In this document: piece after piece, positions 1 to 11,000 of the stretch
Position numbering within the stretch: position 1 is the first letter of the stretch
Layout: each line of letters starts with the position of its first letter
Source: CAWGAJ01 sp963820545
GTDB lineage: Bacteria; Planctomycetota; Planctomycetia; Pirellulales; Thermoguttaceae
Length of the DNA stretch: 64,000 nucleotides
Direction: 5' to 3'
Assembly: GCA_963820545.1 (NCBI GenBank)
Contig: CAWGAJ010000002.1
Coordinates: 620,001 to 684,000, forward strand
Program-made: the position numbers and the translations under genes
Notes under the pieces: generated by a model
Databases searched by the model: none
What the model saw: only the letters and a program-made list of their open reading frames with translations
Told to the model about the DNA's origin: nothing

Positions 1-27
1 ACCTGCCGAAACAAAGGGAAGACTGAA

Positions 28-74
28 TAGTGGTTAGGGGATAGTGGATATTCCTGAACCCCGAACCCTGAACC
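28..74. repeat. Heptamer-phased degenerate repeat
   Basis: Unbroken seven-base units: TAGTGGT, TAGGGGA, TAGTGGA, then, after a short break, CTGAACC, CCGAACC, CTGAACC. It belongs to the same heptamer families seen in other spacers of this window. Confidence 0.6.
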
Positions 75-89
75 CATCTATCTACTATG

Positions 90-332
90 TCAGCCGGTTT
101 TGGCCGGGGCGGCTTGAATCTGCTCCAACGAGCGGCCGAGTTTTTTGCGCGGCGAACGGTCGGTCGTCGTCGGCGTTTCCTTTCCCAGCGACGGACGGTT
201 GTGCACGGTTTCCAGCAGGCGGCGGCCGATATCTTCGCCTTGCGCAGGCGTGCCAATGTCGTTGACCGCATCCGATACTCCCAAAAGCACGGCATGATGC
301 ACTCCGTCGCGAATCCAGTGGAAAAAATTCAT
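90..332 (-). CDS. Small conserved-looking hypothetical protein
   Basis: An 80-residue protein starting with MNFFHWIRDGVHHAVLLGVS. The first half can form an amphipathic helix and the second half is polar and basic (TTTDRSPRKKLGRS). A good ribosome binding site (AAGGAG, nine bases upstream of the ATG on the minus strand) supports this start. No signal peptide or catalytic motif is visible. I recall similar short N-termini in planctomycete hypothetical proteins but cannot name a family. An overlapping minus-strand frame is Arg/Pro-rich and looks like a shadow. Function unknown. Confidence 0.55.
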   Translation of the reverse strand: MNFFHWIRDGVHHAVLLGVSDAVNDIGTPAQGEDIGRRLLETVHNRPSLGKETPTTTDRSPRKKLGRSLEQIQAAPAKTG

Positions 333-575
333 GGCTTCCGTCTCCTTGATTCAGGGGTGGATTGAAAAAGGAGCAGCAGATTAACAAGATTGCGTCTTTT
401 TGTCCAGATGAGTTTATCCTGCTTGACGAGCCTCCAATGCCTTAACTAAAATGTGTCTTTTACCGTGTGTTTCAGGGTGCGTACTATTGTGTGAGCCGGC
501 CCGGCAACCGGCGGAAGTGCGTGCTTTTTAAGGGGAACGCTGCTTCTTTCGCCGCTCCAAAGCCCGAGGAACATC

Positions 576-2714
576 ATGTCTGAATTGTTTCTTTTCGCAG
601 CCGCCGATAAGCTGCTACAGTTAGCCCAGGTGGATTACCTAATCATAACCATCTATTTTGTAATAGTGTTGGCAATTGGATTCTACTTGAAAAAATACAC
701 CAGCACGGGCGAGGATTTTTTCCTGGCCGGCCGCAAGCTGACCGCCTGGATCGCCGGTTTGAGCTTTATCTCGGCCAACCTCAGCTCGCTGGAGACCATG
801 GGCTGGTCGGCGATGGCTTATCAATACGGCATGTTAGGGGCGCACGCCTATCTGATCGGTGCCATTCCCGCCATTCTTTTCCTCGCCGTGGTGATGATGC
901 CCTTTTACTATATATGCAAAACGCACTCTGTGCCCGGCTATCTGAAGCTCCGCTACGGCGAAGCCAGCCGCTCGCTGGCGGGCATTTCCTTCGCCTTTAT
1001 GACCGTGCTGGTGAGCGGGGCCAGCATGTTTGCCATGGCTAAAATCCTGCACTTGCTTCTAGGCTGGCCGATGTACATGAGCATCTGGGTAGCCTCGCTG
1101 ACCGTGGCGGTCTATGTGACCCTGGGAGGATTGATCTCTGCGGTGTTCAACGAGGTGCTGCAGTTTTTCCTGATCTGGTTGGGTACGCTGCTGGTGCCTA
1201 TTCTTGGATTGATTGAAGCCGGCGGCTGGAAGCAAATGATGGCCACCATTCAGGAGAACGTGAAAATCATTCACCCCACGGTTCCCAGTGCCGACTTCAC
1301 CTCACTCTGGCGCAACCTGGGCTCTTTCGATAGTAATCCCATGGGCATCGACTGGTTCGGAATGGTCTTTGGCCTGGGCTTGGCCGTGAGTTTCGGCTAT
1401 TGGTGCACCGACTTCCTCCAAGTACAGCGGGTGATCGTGGCCAAAAATCTCCGCGCGGCCCAGAATGGCACAGTGATCGGGGCCGTGCTCAAGATGTGCG
1501 TGCCGCTTATCGTCACGATCCCCGGATTGCTGGGACTGGCGGTCTTGCTCAACCCGGACGGTTCACCCTTGGTGCTGGTGCCCGAAAGCGATCCCCGTGC
1601 CGGGATTACTCACCAGACTTACAACGACGTGCTGCCGCTGTTGATGGGCCATTATCTTGGCCCGGGCTTGCTTGGTCTGGGCGTGACCGCCATGATCGCC
1701 GGTTTCATGTCAGGCATGGCGGGAAACGTCACCGCCTTTGCCACCGTTTGGACTTACGATGTTTATAAACCGCTTTTATACCGCAATGGCAGCGATGGGC
1801 ATTACGTCGGCATGGGCCGTTGGTGTTCGATCATCGGCGTGCTGCTTTCGATCGGAACGGCTTACGCGCTTTTCTGGTTCTCGAATATTCTCGAATTCCT
1901 GCAAGTGCTGGTGTTTTTCTTCATCGTGCCGCTGTTCGGCGTGGTAATCCTGGGAATGCTGTGGAAACGGGCCACCTCGGCCGGCGGTTTTTGGGGCTTT
2001 CTCACGGCGATTCTCGTTTCCATTACAATGTGGATTTTCGTCCACTGGTTCCCAGATGGATATCGACCGCAACCGAATGTAATCCTCGAAAAAGACGTTG
2101 TGGTGAGCCTGGAAAAGATTAGCGAAAAAGGGCTGGAAAAAATCAGTCGAGTGGTGGTTGAAAGCGGTAACATTCAAACCACCAATGTGCCCATTGCCCT
2201 GGAAGGCAAGAAGACATCCTCCGGCAACATGGTAATCAAGGACGGCGAAATCTTGCTTCCGGCAACCTGCGAAGACCGGGGCAAGCTCGTTGCCATTCGA
2301 GTCCTGGCTCCGCAGGTGGTGCTGGCCATGGCGCGGAAAACCGACAAATTCGGCATCGAGGGCGTGCCCGTGGCGCTGAAACCGGGCGTACAGGTCCACG
2401 CGGCTAACGTGCTACAGTACTTTGTTCCGGCCGCGTTCAATCCCGCCCATACGAAATACATCGCCCGCTCAGAGAAGGCCAAGCCCATGGCGGTGAACAT
2501 GTACAGCGCCTTTTGGACTTTTTTGGTCTGCTTATCAGTGGCTATCGGCGTTAGTCTCTTTACCAAACCCAAGACGGATGAAGAACTAAAGGATCTGGTC
2601 TATGGCCTGACGCCCCTGCCCGACGAAGGGCGTTGCCCCTGGTATAAACATCCCGTTTTCTGGGCGGCCGTGGTGGGGATTGTCCTGGTGGCAATTAACA
2701 TTATCTTTTGGTAA
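576..2714 (+). CDS. Sodium:solute symporter (SSS/SLC5 family)
   Basis: A 712-residue polytopic membrane protein with the SSS-family core: an N-terminal membrane segment (about 20-38), the segment with GEDFFLAGRKLTAWIAG (about 46-62) and many further hydrophobic helices. It would couple Na+ to uptake of a small solute; the substrate cannot be read from sequence. Between two C-terminal membrane segments lies a polar insert (roughly residues 490-640) rich in Val, Lys and Glu that is not part of the usual core and probably faces outside the membrane. The start has a Shine-Dalgarno (CGAGGA) five bases upstream. A 72-residue membrane protein follows 31 bases downstream and is probably co-transcribed; a hairpin terminator follows that. 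Confidence 0.9.
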   Translation: MSELFLFAAADKLLQLAQVDYLIITIYFVIVLAIGFYLKKYTSTGEDFFLAGRKLTAWIAGLSFISANLSSLETMGWSAMAYQYGMLGAHAYLIGAIPAILFLAVVMMPFYYICKTHSVPGYLKLRYGEASRSLAGISFAFMTVLVSGASMFAMAKILHLLLGWPMYMSIWVASLTVAVYVTLGGLISAVFNEVLQFFLIWLGTLLVPILGLIEAGGWKQMMATIQENVKIIHPTVPSADFTSLWRNLGSFDSNPMGIDWFGMVFGLGLAVSFGYWCTDFLQVQRVIVAKNLRAAQNGTVIGAVLKMCVPLIVTIPGLLGLAVLLNPDGSPLVLVPESDPRAGITHQTYNDVLPLLMGHYLGPGLLGLGVTAMIAGFMSGMAGNVTAFATVWTYDVYKPLLYRNGSDGHYVGMGRWCSIIGVLLSIGTAYALFWFSNILEFLQVLVFFFIVPLFGVVILGMLWKRATSAGGFWGFLTAILVSITMWIFVHWFPDGYRPQPNVILEKDVVVSLEKISEKGLEKISRVVVESGNIQTTNVPIALEGKKTSSGNMVIKDGEILLPATCEDRGKLVAIRVLAPQVVLAMARKTDKFGIEGVPVALKPGVQVHAANVLQYFVPAAFNPAHTKYIARSEKAKPMAVNMYSAFWTFLVCLSVAIGVSLFTKPKTDEELKDLVYGLTPLPDEGRCPWYKHPVFWAAVVGIVLVAINIIFW

Positions 2715-2745
2715 GCGCGTAGTAATTTTCGCTAAGGATGTGATT

Positions 2746-2964
2746 ATGGAATCCGAACATCAAATCCCGATCTGGTTTTTCATCGGCGCACTTTTGGGCG
2801 TATACGGCGTGATCATTTTCGGCACGGGCATTTATAGTGCGATTAATCCGCCGGCGGAGCAACGAGTCGCCTTAAGCTATTTGCACGCCGATATCTGGTG
2901 GGGCGCGATGATGACCATCCTGGGCGCGTTCTATTGCCTCCGCTTTCATCCCTTTAAGAAATAA
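2746..2964 (+). CDS. Small membrane protein linked to the symporter
   Basis: A 72-residue protein starting MESEHQIPIWFFIGALLGVY, with two hydrophobic segments (about 8-30 and 48-66) joined by a short polar loop. The start chosen has AAGGATG just upstream; an earlier in-frame ATG at 2680 lies inside the symporter and has no such site. Position directly after the symporter, same strand, suggests an accessory subunit or stability factor of that transporter. The family is not recognised; the partnership is inferred from position only. Confidence 0.7.
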   Translation: MESEHQIPIWFFIGALLGVYGVIIFGTGIYSAINPPAEQRVALSYLHADIWWGAMMTILGAFYCLRFHPFKK

Positions 2965-2974
2965 TCGCGGCAAT

Positions 2975-2995
2975 GCCGGGGCGGCACGCCCCGGC
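2975..2995 (+). terminator. Hairpin terminator after the symporter pair
   Basis: Perfect inverted repeat GCCGGGGCG / CGCCCCGGC with a three-base loop, ten bases after the small membrane gene. The following sequence has only short T stretches, so it may act as a factor-independent terminator or only as a 3' end stabiliser. Confidence 0.6.
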
Positions 2996-3422
2996 TCTGA
3001 TTTTCGCTAGGATATTCTTTACTCATCCAAGTGGGCTATGTCATTGCCTGGCATAAGTGGCGGTTCTAGCAAGTTCCCGGGGAAAAAACGCCGAAATTTG
3101 AATTTTTCTTGTTAGGTAAAAAAAGTTTATCAAGACATAATAGGTGTTTTTTCACTAATTATTGATCTGGATGCGGGTTTTGACTATATTAACATACGTC
3201 CCTGCAATAATTAGTGGATGGGTGAGAGTTTTTTTAAAACAATCCTCGCCACCCATAAATGTAAAAGTAACAGAGGATTTTTCAAACCTGGATCTGGTTT
3301 TAAGATTTTTTATTTTCCATAGCATCAAATCTTATTTAAAACAATACGGCCCGCTGCCCACACTTGATTATGCCCGCCCCGTTCGCTCTGACGGGGGAAA
3401 GAGCTCATAACGAGGTTACCCA
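2996..3422. other. AT-rich spacer without a convincing gene
   Basis: AT-rich compared with the flanks. It contains a perfect 12-bp inverted repeat (CACTAATTATTG at 3153-3164, CAATAATTAGTG at 3205-3216, 40 bases apart). An 82-codon open frame (3162-3410) starts inside the repeat and lacks a ribosome binding site, so I do not call it a gene. Confidence 0.5.
3153..3216. repeat. Perfect 12-bp inverted repeat
   Basis: CACTAATTATTG at 3153-3164 is exactly complementary in reverse to 3205-3216. It could form a long-looped hairpin or flank a small inserted segment. Confidence 0.6.
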
Positions 3423-3710
3423 ATGAAAAATTTTCATGAAACTGTTTATCGCGCCATCCTTATGACAAGAAGGCGATTTCAATTTTCTCTGCTGCTGGTC
3501 ATTAGCGCCGCTGTCTCGATCTTCGGGGGCGGTCGTGCGCAGGCAATAATCTGGAACGGCACCGATTCCAATTACGTCCGCATGGGTCAGTTCAGCCAAT
3601 ACATCAAAAATATTGTCTGGGGATTGGGAAAGACTTACCAATCGGCGCAGGGCATCGCGGGCAGGTTCATTGCAACTTTCATCCCACGACCCCCGTACTT
3701 GAATTATTAG
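3423..3710 (+). CDS. Short exported protein, possibly a truncated remnant
   Basis: A 95-residue frame with a good signal peptide (positive start, hydrophobic core SLLLVISAAVSI, then GGGRAQA as a cleavage region) and a Shine-Dalgarno-like GAGG before the ATG. The mature part begins IIWNGTDSNYVRMGQF and ends after about 55 residues in low-complexity sequence (FIPRPPYLNY). The short mature part suggests the 5' end of a longer exported protein cut off by a deletion; alternatively it is a genuine small secreted protein. It precedes the large PEP-CTERM gene on the same strand. Confidence 0.4.
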   Translation: MKNFHETVYRAILMTRRRFQFSLLLVISAAVSIFGGGRAQAIIWNGTDSNYVRMGQFSQYIKNIVWGLGKTYQSAQGIAGRFIATFIPRPPYLNY

Positions 3711-3846
3711 TTTTCTTTAGTATATAACGTGCGTTATGGTCAGAAATCATCTTTCTTAACAGTTATCAGTATAGGATCACGCCATGGGTATTGAACTTTG
3801 GGAAGCTCGACAGCTTTTTGCCGGTTTTGTGGAAAGGATAACCGTG

Positions 3847-6800
3847 ATGCTGAGGAAGATGAACGCGGCGAAGACAGCCGCCATTGCCGCAATGGCGATA
3901 TGCGCGGCGGTGACTGCGCCGACCATCGCCCGTGGGGCGCTCACGTTCACCATCGGCGGAAGCTGGGACACCGTAGACAGGCAGAACGCTGCCACCACCG
4001 CGATGCAGCTCGTGGTCAACCGCTTCAACGCGTACGGCAACTTCGGCAACTACAACATTTACGTCTACTATAACTCCGGCATCCCGACCGCGCAGGCGAG
4101 CTACCTCGGCAGTATCGGTTTCGGCGGTACTTGGCCCGCCGATCGCGTTGCTCAGCATGAATCCAACCACTACCTCGGTTCCGGCACGTACTGGAACTGG
4201 TCCAACCTGTGGACCGGCACCCACATCTGGACCGGCTCGAAGATGAACAGGCTAATCCAGCAGTTCGACGGGGACGGGGCCGTCCTTCACGGCAACACCC
4301 AGCATTTCTGGCCTTATGGATTGAACTACGACAGCGAGGTGGTCAACGACAGCATCTACATGCGCAACATCGCGCTCATGTACGCGATGAGGCAGGACAT
4401 GGGCAATGGCGTGTCCGCTGATCCATGGTCCGCAACAACCGTCACGCTGACGGCGTCCGACCCGGTTGGCACGTCCGCGTTCAATTGGTTCGGCGGTGGT
4501 TGGAGCAACAGTAGTTATCAAGGGTGGAGCGACAACTACTTCGCTCACCCCGGTGCGGCGTATTCCACCGGAAACTACATGCTCCGGACTCCTTTGGACA
4601 CTTACAACCCCGCCGGTACCACGCCGAGTTTCACCTTCGCCGGCGATTCGCTCACCATCAACAACACCAACGGCATCAATGGCGGACTATTGTTCAAAGG
4701 AGTGGGCACAACGGGAGTTCTGACGATCAACAACCTCATTCTCGATGGAGGTTATGTTCGCCACGCGAGTGGTTCGGGCGATCTCTTTCAACTTGCCGGC
4801 CACGTGACCGTTACGGGAAGCCCGACGATCGACGCCGCCCAAGGAGCAATCAGGATTTCCTCGAACATCTCCGGTACCGGTTCGCTCACCAAGGCCGGCA
4901 ATTTCGCGCTCACCCTTGCCGGGAACAACACATACACCGGAAACACCGTCATCAGCGGTGGCACGCTTCGGCTCGCTCCAGTTACATCAGTGGCCAACTA
5001 CACGTTCGACAACGTAAGCGGCACCACCGTCATAAACGACGGCACCGGGGGGACAGGCATGAACGGAACTCTAGCCAATGGTGCAACGATCGTCTCCGGT
5101 GGGCAATCGGGCAACGCCGTCAGCCTGTCCGGAGGTGCATCGGTTGATATTAACAATTCGATTACCAAGTTGGAAAATACCGGAATTTGGACGGTTTCCG
5201 CATGGGTGAAAACGACGACGGCCGGTGCGAGCATTCTCACCAAGGGCAACGGTTCCGGCTGGGCGTATGGCAATACGATCTTCTACCTTGGCGACGGCAC
5301 CGGCCCGGGCAGCGGCGGCATCCCTAGCGCCGTGCGCTGGGCAGGTGGCTTCTTCCAGGATCAACCAGCACCGCATCGGTCAACAACGGCGCCTGGCATC
5401 AGGTTACGTATGTCAACAATGCTGGAACTTATGCGATTTACGTGGACGGTGTGGCACAGCCGCTCTCCGCCGGCAACAGCAGTTTCGGTAATGCCGACAT
5501 CGGCTCGGTCGTTCGTCTGGGCGTTTCCACCAATACGGTCCCCAGCGACGGAACGGTCAATTTCAATGGATTGCTCGACAACGTCCAGTTCTACAACCAG
5601 GCGCTCTCGGCATCGCAGGTCTCATCGCTGTATCAAGGCAGTAGCAATTTCGGCTCGCTTCCCGCCGCCACCAACGTGACGATCGCCGGCGGCGCCACGC
5701 TCGATCTGAACGGCGCCACGCAGCAGATCGGTTCACTGTCGGGCGTGGCCGGCAGTTCTGTGCTCTTGGGTTCTGGCACGCTCACCCTCGGCGGCAATAA
5801 CACCTCCACGACATTTTCCGGCGTCATTTCCGGCAGTGGTGGCGTTGTCAAGGCCGGCAGCGGCACGTTCACCATGGAAGGCGCTAACACCTATGCCGGC
5901 GCAACTACGATTACCACCGGAATTCTCAAAATCGGCGCGAACAATGTATTGCCTTACGGCGCCGGCAAAGGCGCGGTCTCGATTTCCACTGGGGCAAAAC
6001 TCGACTTGAGTGGTTTCAATCAGACCATAAACGGACTTTCGGGAAGCGGCACGGTCGACAACACCGTGGCCGGCAGTCCCGTGCTGACGCTAGGTGCGAA
6101 CGACGCCACCGCGACGTTTAGTGGAATTATTCAAAATACCGCCGGCAGTCTCGCGCTTATCAAGACCGGCGCCGGCACAATCGCCTTAGCCGGGACAAAC
6201 ACTTACTCCGGCTCCACATCCGTCAACAGCGGCGTGTTGGAAGTAAGAAACGCCGCGGCGCTGGGCAACACGGCGGCGGGCACCATCGTGCAAAATGGCG
6301 CCAGTCTGCTGATTGGTCAATCCTTGACCATCGGCAATGAAGCGCTTTCCTTAAGCGGCGGCGGAGGAGGCGGAGGAGGCGCATTGCGCATCAGCAGTTC
6401 CTCTACGGTAGACTACGGCGGGGCGGTCACGCTGGCCGATCTGACATCGATTAAACTCGATGCCAATGCAGCCCTCCACTTTACCAACTCCTCGGGCATC
6501 GCCGGAACAGACAAGGATTTGACATTCATCACCGATGCAGGGGCCATTGCCACCGTAAGCGGACTTATGAACTTAGGCAGCGGCAAGTTGACCAAAAACA
6601 ACAGCGGCGCCTTGATCCTTGAAGGCAACGCGGTCGCGGTCGGTTCCACGTCTATTGCCGGCGGTTCCTTGGAGATCGATTCCCTCTCGGCCACCATGGG
6701 CGAGATAACAGGCGGCGGCGCATTGATCGTGGGCAACGGCGTAGTTTCCGCCCAAGTTACGGCGAGTAGCCTCGTGATTTCTCACTTGAGAATCGAGTCT

Positions 6801-6947
6801 GGCGCAAAACTAAGCATTTCCGCTAGCGGCGGCGCTGCAAACGGCGATGTACCCATGCAGCCCGTGCCAGAGCCGGCAAGCATTATCTCATTAATCCTTG
6901 CCGGATTGACGCTCTTGGCCGGACGCCGAACATTTTGGCGCCGTTGA
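3847..6947 (+). CDS. Large PEP-CTERM protein: HExxH domain, LamG-like domain, passenger repeats (one frameshift)
   Basis: Two frames joined at about 5345-5362 (a base appears to be missing) give about 1030 residues. Order: signal peptide (MLRKMNAAKTAAIAAMAICA..); a zincin-like N-terminal domain with HESNH at about residues 104-108 followed by YLGSGTYWNW, an HExxH zinc-site motif; passenger-associated repeats of the form 'ISGTGSLTKAGNFALTLAG..NTYTGNTVISGGTL'; a LamG/concanavalin-like domain (WTVSAWVKTT, then HQVTYVNNAGTYAIYVDG across the break); more passenger repeats; and a C-terminal PEP-CTERM sorting signal (VPEPASIISLILAGLTLLAG followed by RRTFWRR). The 3847 start has AAAGGA eight bases upstream; an earlier ATG at 3784 does not. 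Probably a surface or extracellular-matrix enzyme; protease activity is inferred only from HExxH. Confidence 0.75.
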
Positions 6948-6966
6948 TGCGCTGCTCAGGGAGCGC

Positions 6967-7536
6967 TTAAGGTGTAGTGGTCGCGGTGGATTCGGGCGGC
7001 ACGGCGATGGTTACTGGAGGCTCGCCAGAGTACTCGATTTTGGCGTCGGCCCAATCGGCGTGATCGTGATCGATTCCATCGCCGCCGTCACTGACCAAAA
7101 GCTGCAAAGTTTTCACGCCTTTAAGATCCACTTCGACCTTTTCGGCGGGCATCCCTGAACTTATAACTTTGCTTTTCCAAAGCTCACGCTTGTCGCCGAC
7201 GATGCGAAACTCCACAGTGCCACCGTTAGCATTGTCTTCGTCGTCCACACCCACGTAAGCGGTAAAGCGTTCGGCGTCGCCCTTCAGATCAATCCAGATA
7301 GCGCTGGCTGCATGCGTGCCTAGTCCTTTTTCATAAGTTTTGCCGCCGATGGTCAGAGGGTTGCCATCGACGGATTTGTCAGCTTGAGGTTCACCCCATT
7401 CCTGCCGAACCTTGCTCAGATCGAGCGAACCAACTGAGACGGATTCCGCTGCGATGGCGGGTAAAGAAAGCATCATCAGCATCAGCGATACGGCCACAGA
7501 CGTCAGTAAGATAAATTTTGCGTTACCAAGAACCAT
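6967..7536 (-). CDS. Secreted NPCBM-domain protein
   Basis: About 189 residues: a signal peptide (MVLGNAKFILLTSVAVSLML, then SLPAIAAE), followed by one NPCBM/NEW2 module, recognised from IGGKTYEKGLGTHAASAIWI, FTAYVGVDDEDNANGGTVEF and LQLLVSDGGDGIDHDHADWA. NPCBM modules are putative carbohydrate-binding modules usually found on secreted glycosidases; here the module stands alone with a short C-terminal tail. An AAAGGAG sits upstream; the ATG at 7536 has a nine-base spacing to it, that at 7542 only three. It is convergent with the PEP-CTERM gene, 19 bases away. Confidence 0.8.
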   Translation of the reverse strand: MVLGNAKFILLTSVAVSLMLMMLSLPAIAAESVSVGSLDLSKVRQEWGEPQADKSVDGNPLTIGGKTYEKGLGTHAASAIWIDLKGDAERFTAYVGVDDEDNANGGTVEFRIVGDKRELWKSKVISSGMPAEKVEVDLKGVKTLQLLVSDGGDGIDHDHADWADAKIEYSGEPPVTIAVPPESTATTTP

Positions 7537-8040
7537 GGGCATTAACTCCTTTGAAAAAAGTTGCCAATTTGCATGAACACTATACATTTTGTGATTTACC
7601 CAAAATTCCCCCTGATGTCAAGTCGCGGGAGGTGTTTGGGCATTTGTTTGTTTAGGTCCTCTAACACGACCTATATAAGGATATGTTCGTCTTGTTATCA
7701 TACTTATTGAGTCCTGTATAGCCAAAAATACGAAGTTTGTGCGGCAATTGTTCTGCCTACACCCGGAAAAGGGGTAGCTGCTACCCAAACATTAACCATG
7801 CAGAACTCCCTAAATTGTTGACGGGCATGCGAATTGTTGTTATTATTACATGTGAACCTGTTAATATCAAATACTTCGAGGCAGCGTAAGCACCCGGCAT
7901 TAAATATTGTAGTTTATTTCCTTGCCAAGCGGCTGCGGGTGCGTTCTTTAATCGGGCTGTTCCTTCCCGGCCGGCGCATTTGATATTTTGCCCCGGGGCC
8001 TCGATGCGGCCTCTCCGCCGGATAGCGAACGCAAAAGCAG
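7537..8040. promoter_or_regulatory. Divergent intergenic region with palindrome
   Basis: About 500 bases between two divergent exported-protein genes, so promoters for both are expected here. The clearest site is GGGTAGC-T-GCTACCC at 7772-7786, a perfect 7-bp-arm palindrome that could be a repressor or activator site. No good -35/-10 pair was identified. Confidence 0.35.
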
Positions 8041-11000
8041 ATGATCTTTTTGAGAGAAAACTTTTCGAGATATAAAATGTCAGCGCACAAGACGAGTACG
8101 AAAACACCGTCTGTAATCGGCTTTGCAAAGTGGAGAAAAACTGTTTTCTCCGCTTTGCCGATTTTGCTGGCTGTTTTCCTCACAGCGGATTTATTGTACG
8201 GCGAAGATTTTGACTGGCGCAACGTCGGCGGAATGAATTTTCTCACGCCCGTCAAGTATCAGGACCATACCGGGATGTGTTGGGCGTTTTCTACAGTGGG
8301 GGCATTGGAGTCGATGTATAAGATCACCCGCAACGATCCCACGTACGATCCGGACCTTTCTGAACAACAACTCGCCTGCGCCGGAGTGGGCGATGCCATA
8401 TACGGCGGCGTGCCCGACATCGCGGTGGCCTATTTCCAGAGCACCGGCGTGGTTACCGAAGAAGAACTGCCGTTTACCAAAACCAATTATTCTCCCCTTT
8501 GGCCGCTATCACCGGGCTGGGAAGAGAGGGTCTATAAAATCGATTCCTTTACATATTTTGTCAGCACCGCCGAGGTGATTAAGAACAATCTCAAACTTTA
8601 TGGCCCCCTCGTTACCGAAATGACGGTGGATAACGATTGGTATGGCCCCGAACACGGCAGTCCGCGCGGCAGCCACGCCGTGTTGATTACCGGTTTCCAC
8701 GACGATCCTAGTCTGCCCGGCGGCGGATATTTTATTGTGAAAAACAGTTGGGGGAATTGGTGGGGCGATCAAGGATATGGAAAAATTCTTTACAGCACTT
8801 TTGGAAGCTATATGCAAACGGCGATTACCAGCCCCGCCTACGCCACGGGCCCTGCGCACGCGTTTACCTTCGATACGTCCGCTTCCCCGGGTTATCAGGC
8901 CGGGAGCGGCGCTTGGTCGACCAGCACCAGCAATTGGAGCAGCAACGGCACGGAACTGAATACCTGGCGAAACGGCGAAGATGCTGCGGTATTTGCCTCC
9001 GGCGGCGGAACCTACACCATTAACGTCGATAACAATATCAGCACTCATGCCATTACATTCCAAAACGGCGCCGCAGGATACGCCCTCAGCGGCGGTTCGC
9101 TCATTGTCACCCACGGCGGCATTACGGCAAATGAAAATGCCTTGATCGGCTCCGAGGTCACCGTCGGCGCACCCAGCAGTGGACCGTGGCCGGCGGCAAA
9201 ACACTTACGCTCAGCGGCGCGGTCAACCTCCACATCAGTCCGCTTACCATCAGCGGCAACGGCGACACCCTGATCCAGGGCGTGATCTGCGACGTCCATG
9301 CCGATGCCCGCTTTGACGGCCTGTTGGGCGCTTTCTCGGGAAGTCTGCGGAAAAGCGGCTCCGGCACGGTCAGTCTGACTGCCGCCAACGTTTACACGGG
9401 CAACACAAAAGTCAGCGCCGGCACCCTCGCCCTTACCGGCGTCAATGGCGCCCTCCTCTCTTCAGCCGTTTACATCGACGGTGGCAGGCTGCTTTTGGAT
9501 AACATGGTTGACAACCATCCCCATCGCATCCAAAGTTCCGCGGGAGTGACGCTGCGCGGCGGGGAACTGGCGTTGCAGGGAAATTCCGCCGGGACCAGCG
9601 AGACTATCGACTCTTTGTTCCTCGACTCGGGCCATTCCACCCTTACCGTCGTCGCCGCAAATAATGTATCGATCCTAACCGCACCTGAACTGATCCGAAA
9701 TCCAGGCACGACCGCTCTGGTCCGGGGAACCAGCCTGGGCAGCGGCAGTTCCGGCGCCATCGCGCAGATCCAATTCACCTCGGCTCCGCCACTTTCAAAC
9801 AGCGGCAGCGGCGATCAGATCGGAATAGTTCCTTATCTGATCGGCGACAACGATATCAACGGGCAAGGAACCGATCTGGTTACTTACGGCAACAACGGTC
9901 TGCGCCTGCTTGCCAGTGATGAATACGTTTCTTCTTTTTTGGCGGATAAAAACGTCAAACTCACCAGTGATCCAACGCCTACAGACACGATCAGCATTAA
10001 CTCGCTGGTCCTCGATAGCGGCGGCGCACCGCTGCAAGTGGCGGTCAACAGCAGCAGTACCCTCACCATTACCAGCGGCGCCATCCTCAGCACCGGCAGC
10101 TCGGCCAATACGCTCTCCGGCGGCACGATTACCTTCGGCAATAACTCCGCCACCGGCTACGAAGGAATCGTCCATACCCTTGCCGATCTGACTATCCAAA
10201 ACGCCATCGCCAACAACGGCAACAATGTCGTCGGTCTGACCAAAAGCGGCGCTGGTACGCTTTCCCTCACCGGCGTAAACACATATAACGGGGGAACCGT
10301 CATTTCCGCCGGCACTTTACAGATCGGCAACGGCGGCACCAGGGGTTCCATTGCCGGCGGAATAATAAATAACGCCCAGCTGGTTTTCAATCGCTCGAGG
10401 AAGCTGACCTTCACGGGCGCCATCAGCGGCAGCGGCAGCCTCACCAAGCTGGGAACCAGCACCTTGATTCTCAGCGGCAACAACAGTTACACCGGCGGAA
10501 CGATCATCAATGCCGGTACGCTTCAATTCGGCAACGGGGGAGGATACGGATTGGCCGCCGGCCCTATTTTGAACAACGCTTCGTTGGTCTTTAATCTTGC
10601 CGGCTCGAGGAACTTCCGAGATACCATTACCGGCAGCGGCAGCGTGACTAAACTCGGCGGCGATGACTTTATTATCTACAGTGACAACACCTACACCGGC
10701 GGAACAATCATCAGTTCCGGCATGCTGCGCATTGGCGACGGCGGCACGAGCGGTTCCATTGTCGGCGACGTGCTGAACAACAGCACTCTCCAATTTTATC
10801 GCGCTGACGACATAACTTTTTCCGGCGCCATCAGCGGCAGCGGAAGACTGATCAAATACGGCCCAGCAATTCTCACTCTGACAGGCGCCAACACCTGCTC
10901 CGGCAACACGTTTATCTATGACGGTACCTTGAAACTCGCCGAGGGCGGTTCCCTGGCCAGCAACCTCATCGACATCAACACGGGAATCTTCGACGTCTCC

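Noticed and set aside
3162..3410. 82-codon frame in the AT-rich spacer
   Set aside because: No ribosome binding site, unusual composition, begins inside an inverted repeat; not recognised.
5345..5362. Programmed -1 frameshift in the PEP-CTERM gene
   Set aside because: No slippery heptamer (X XXY YYZ) is seen at the break, and similar breaks affect unrelated genes throughout the window, so sequence error is more likely.
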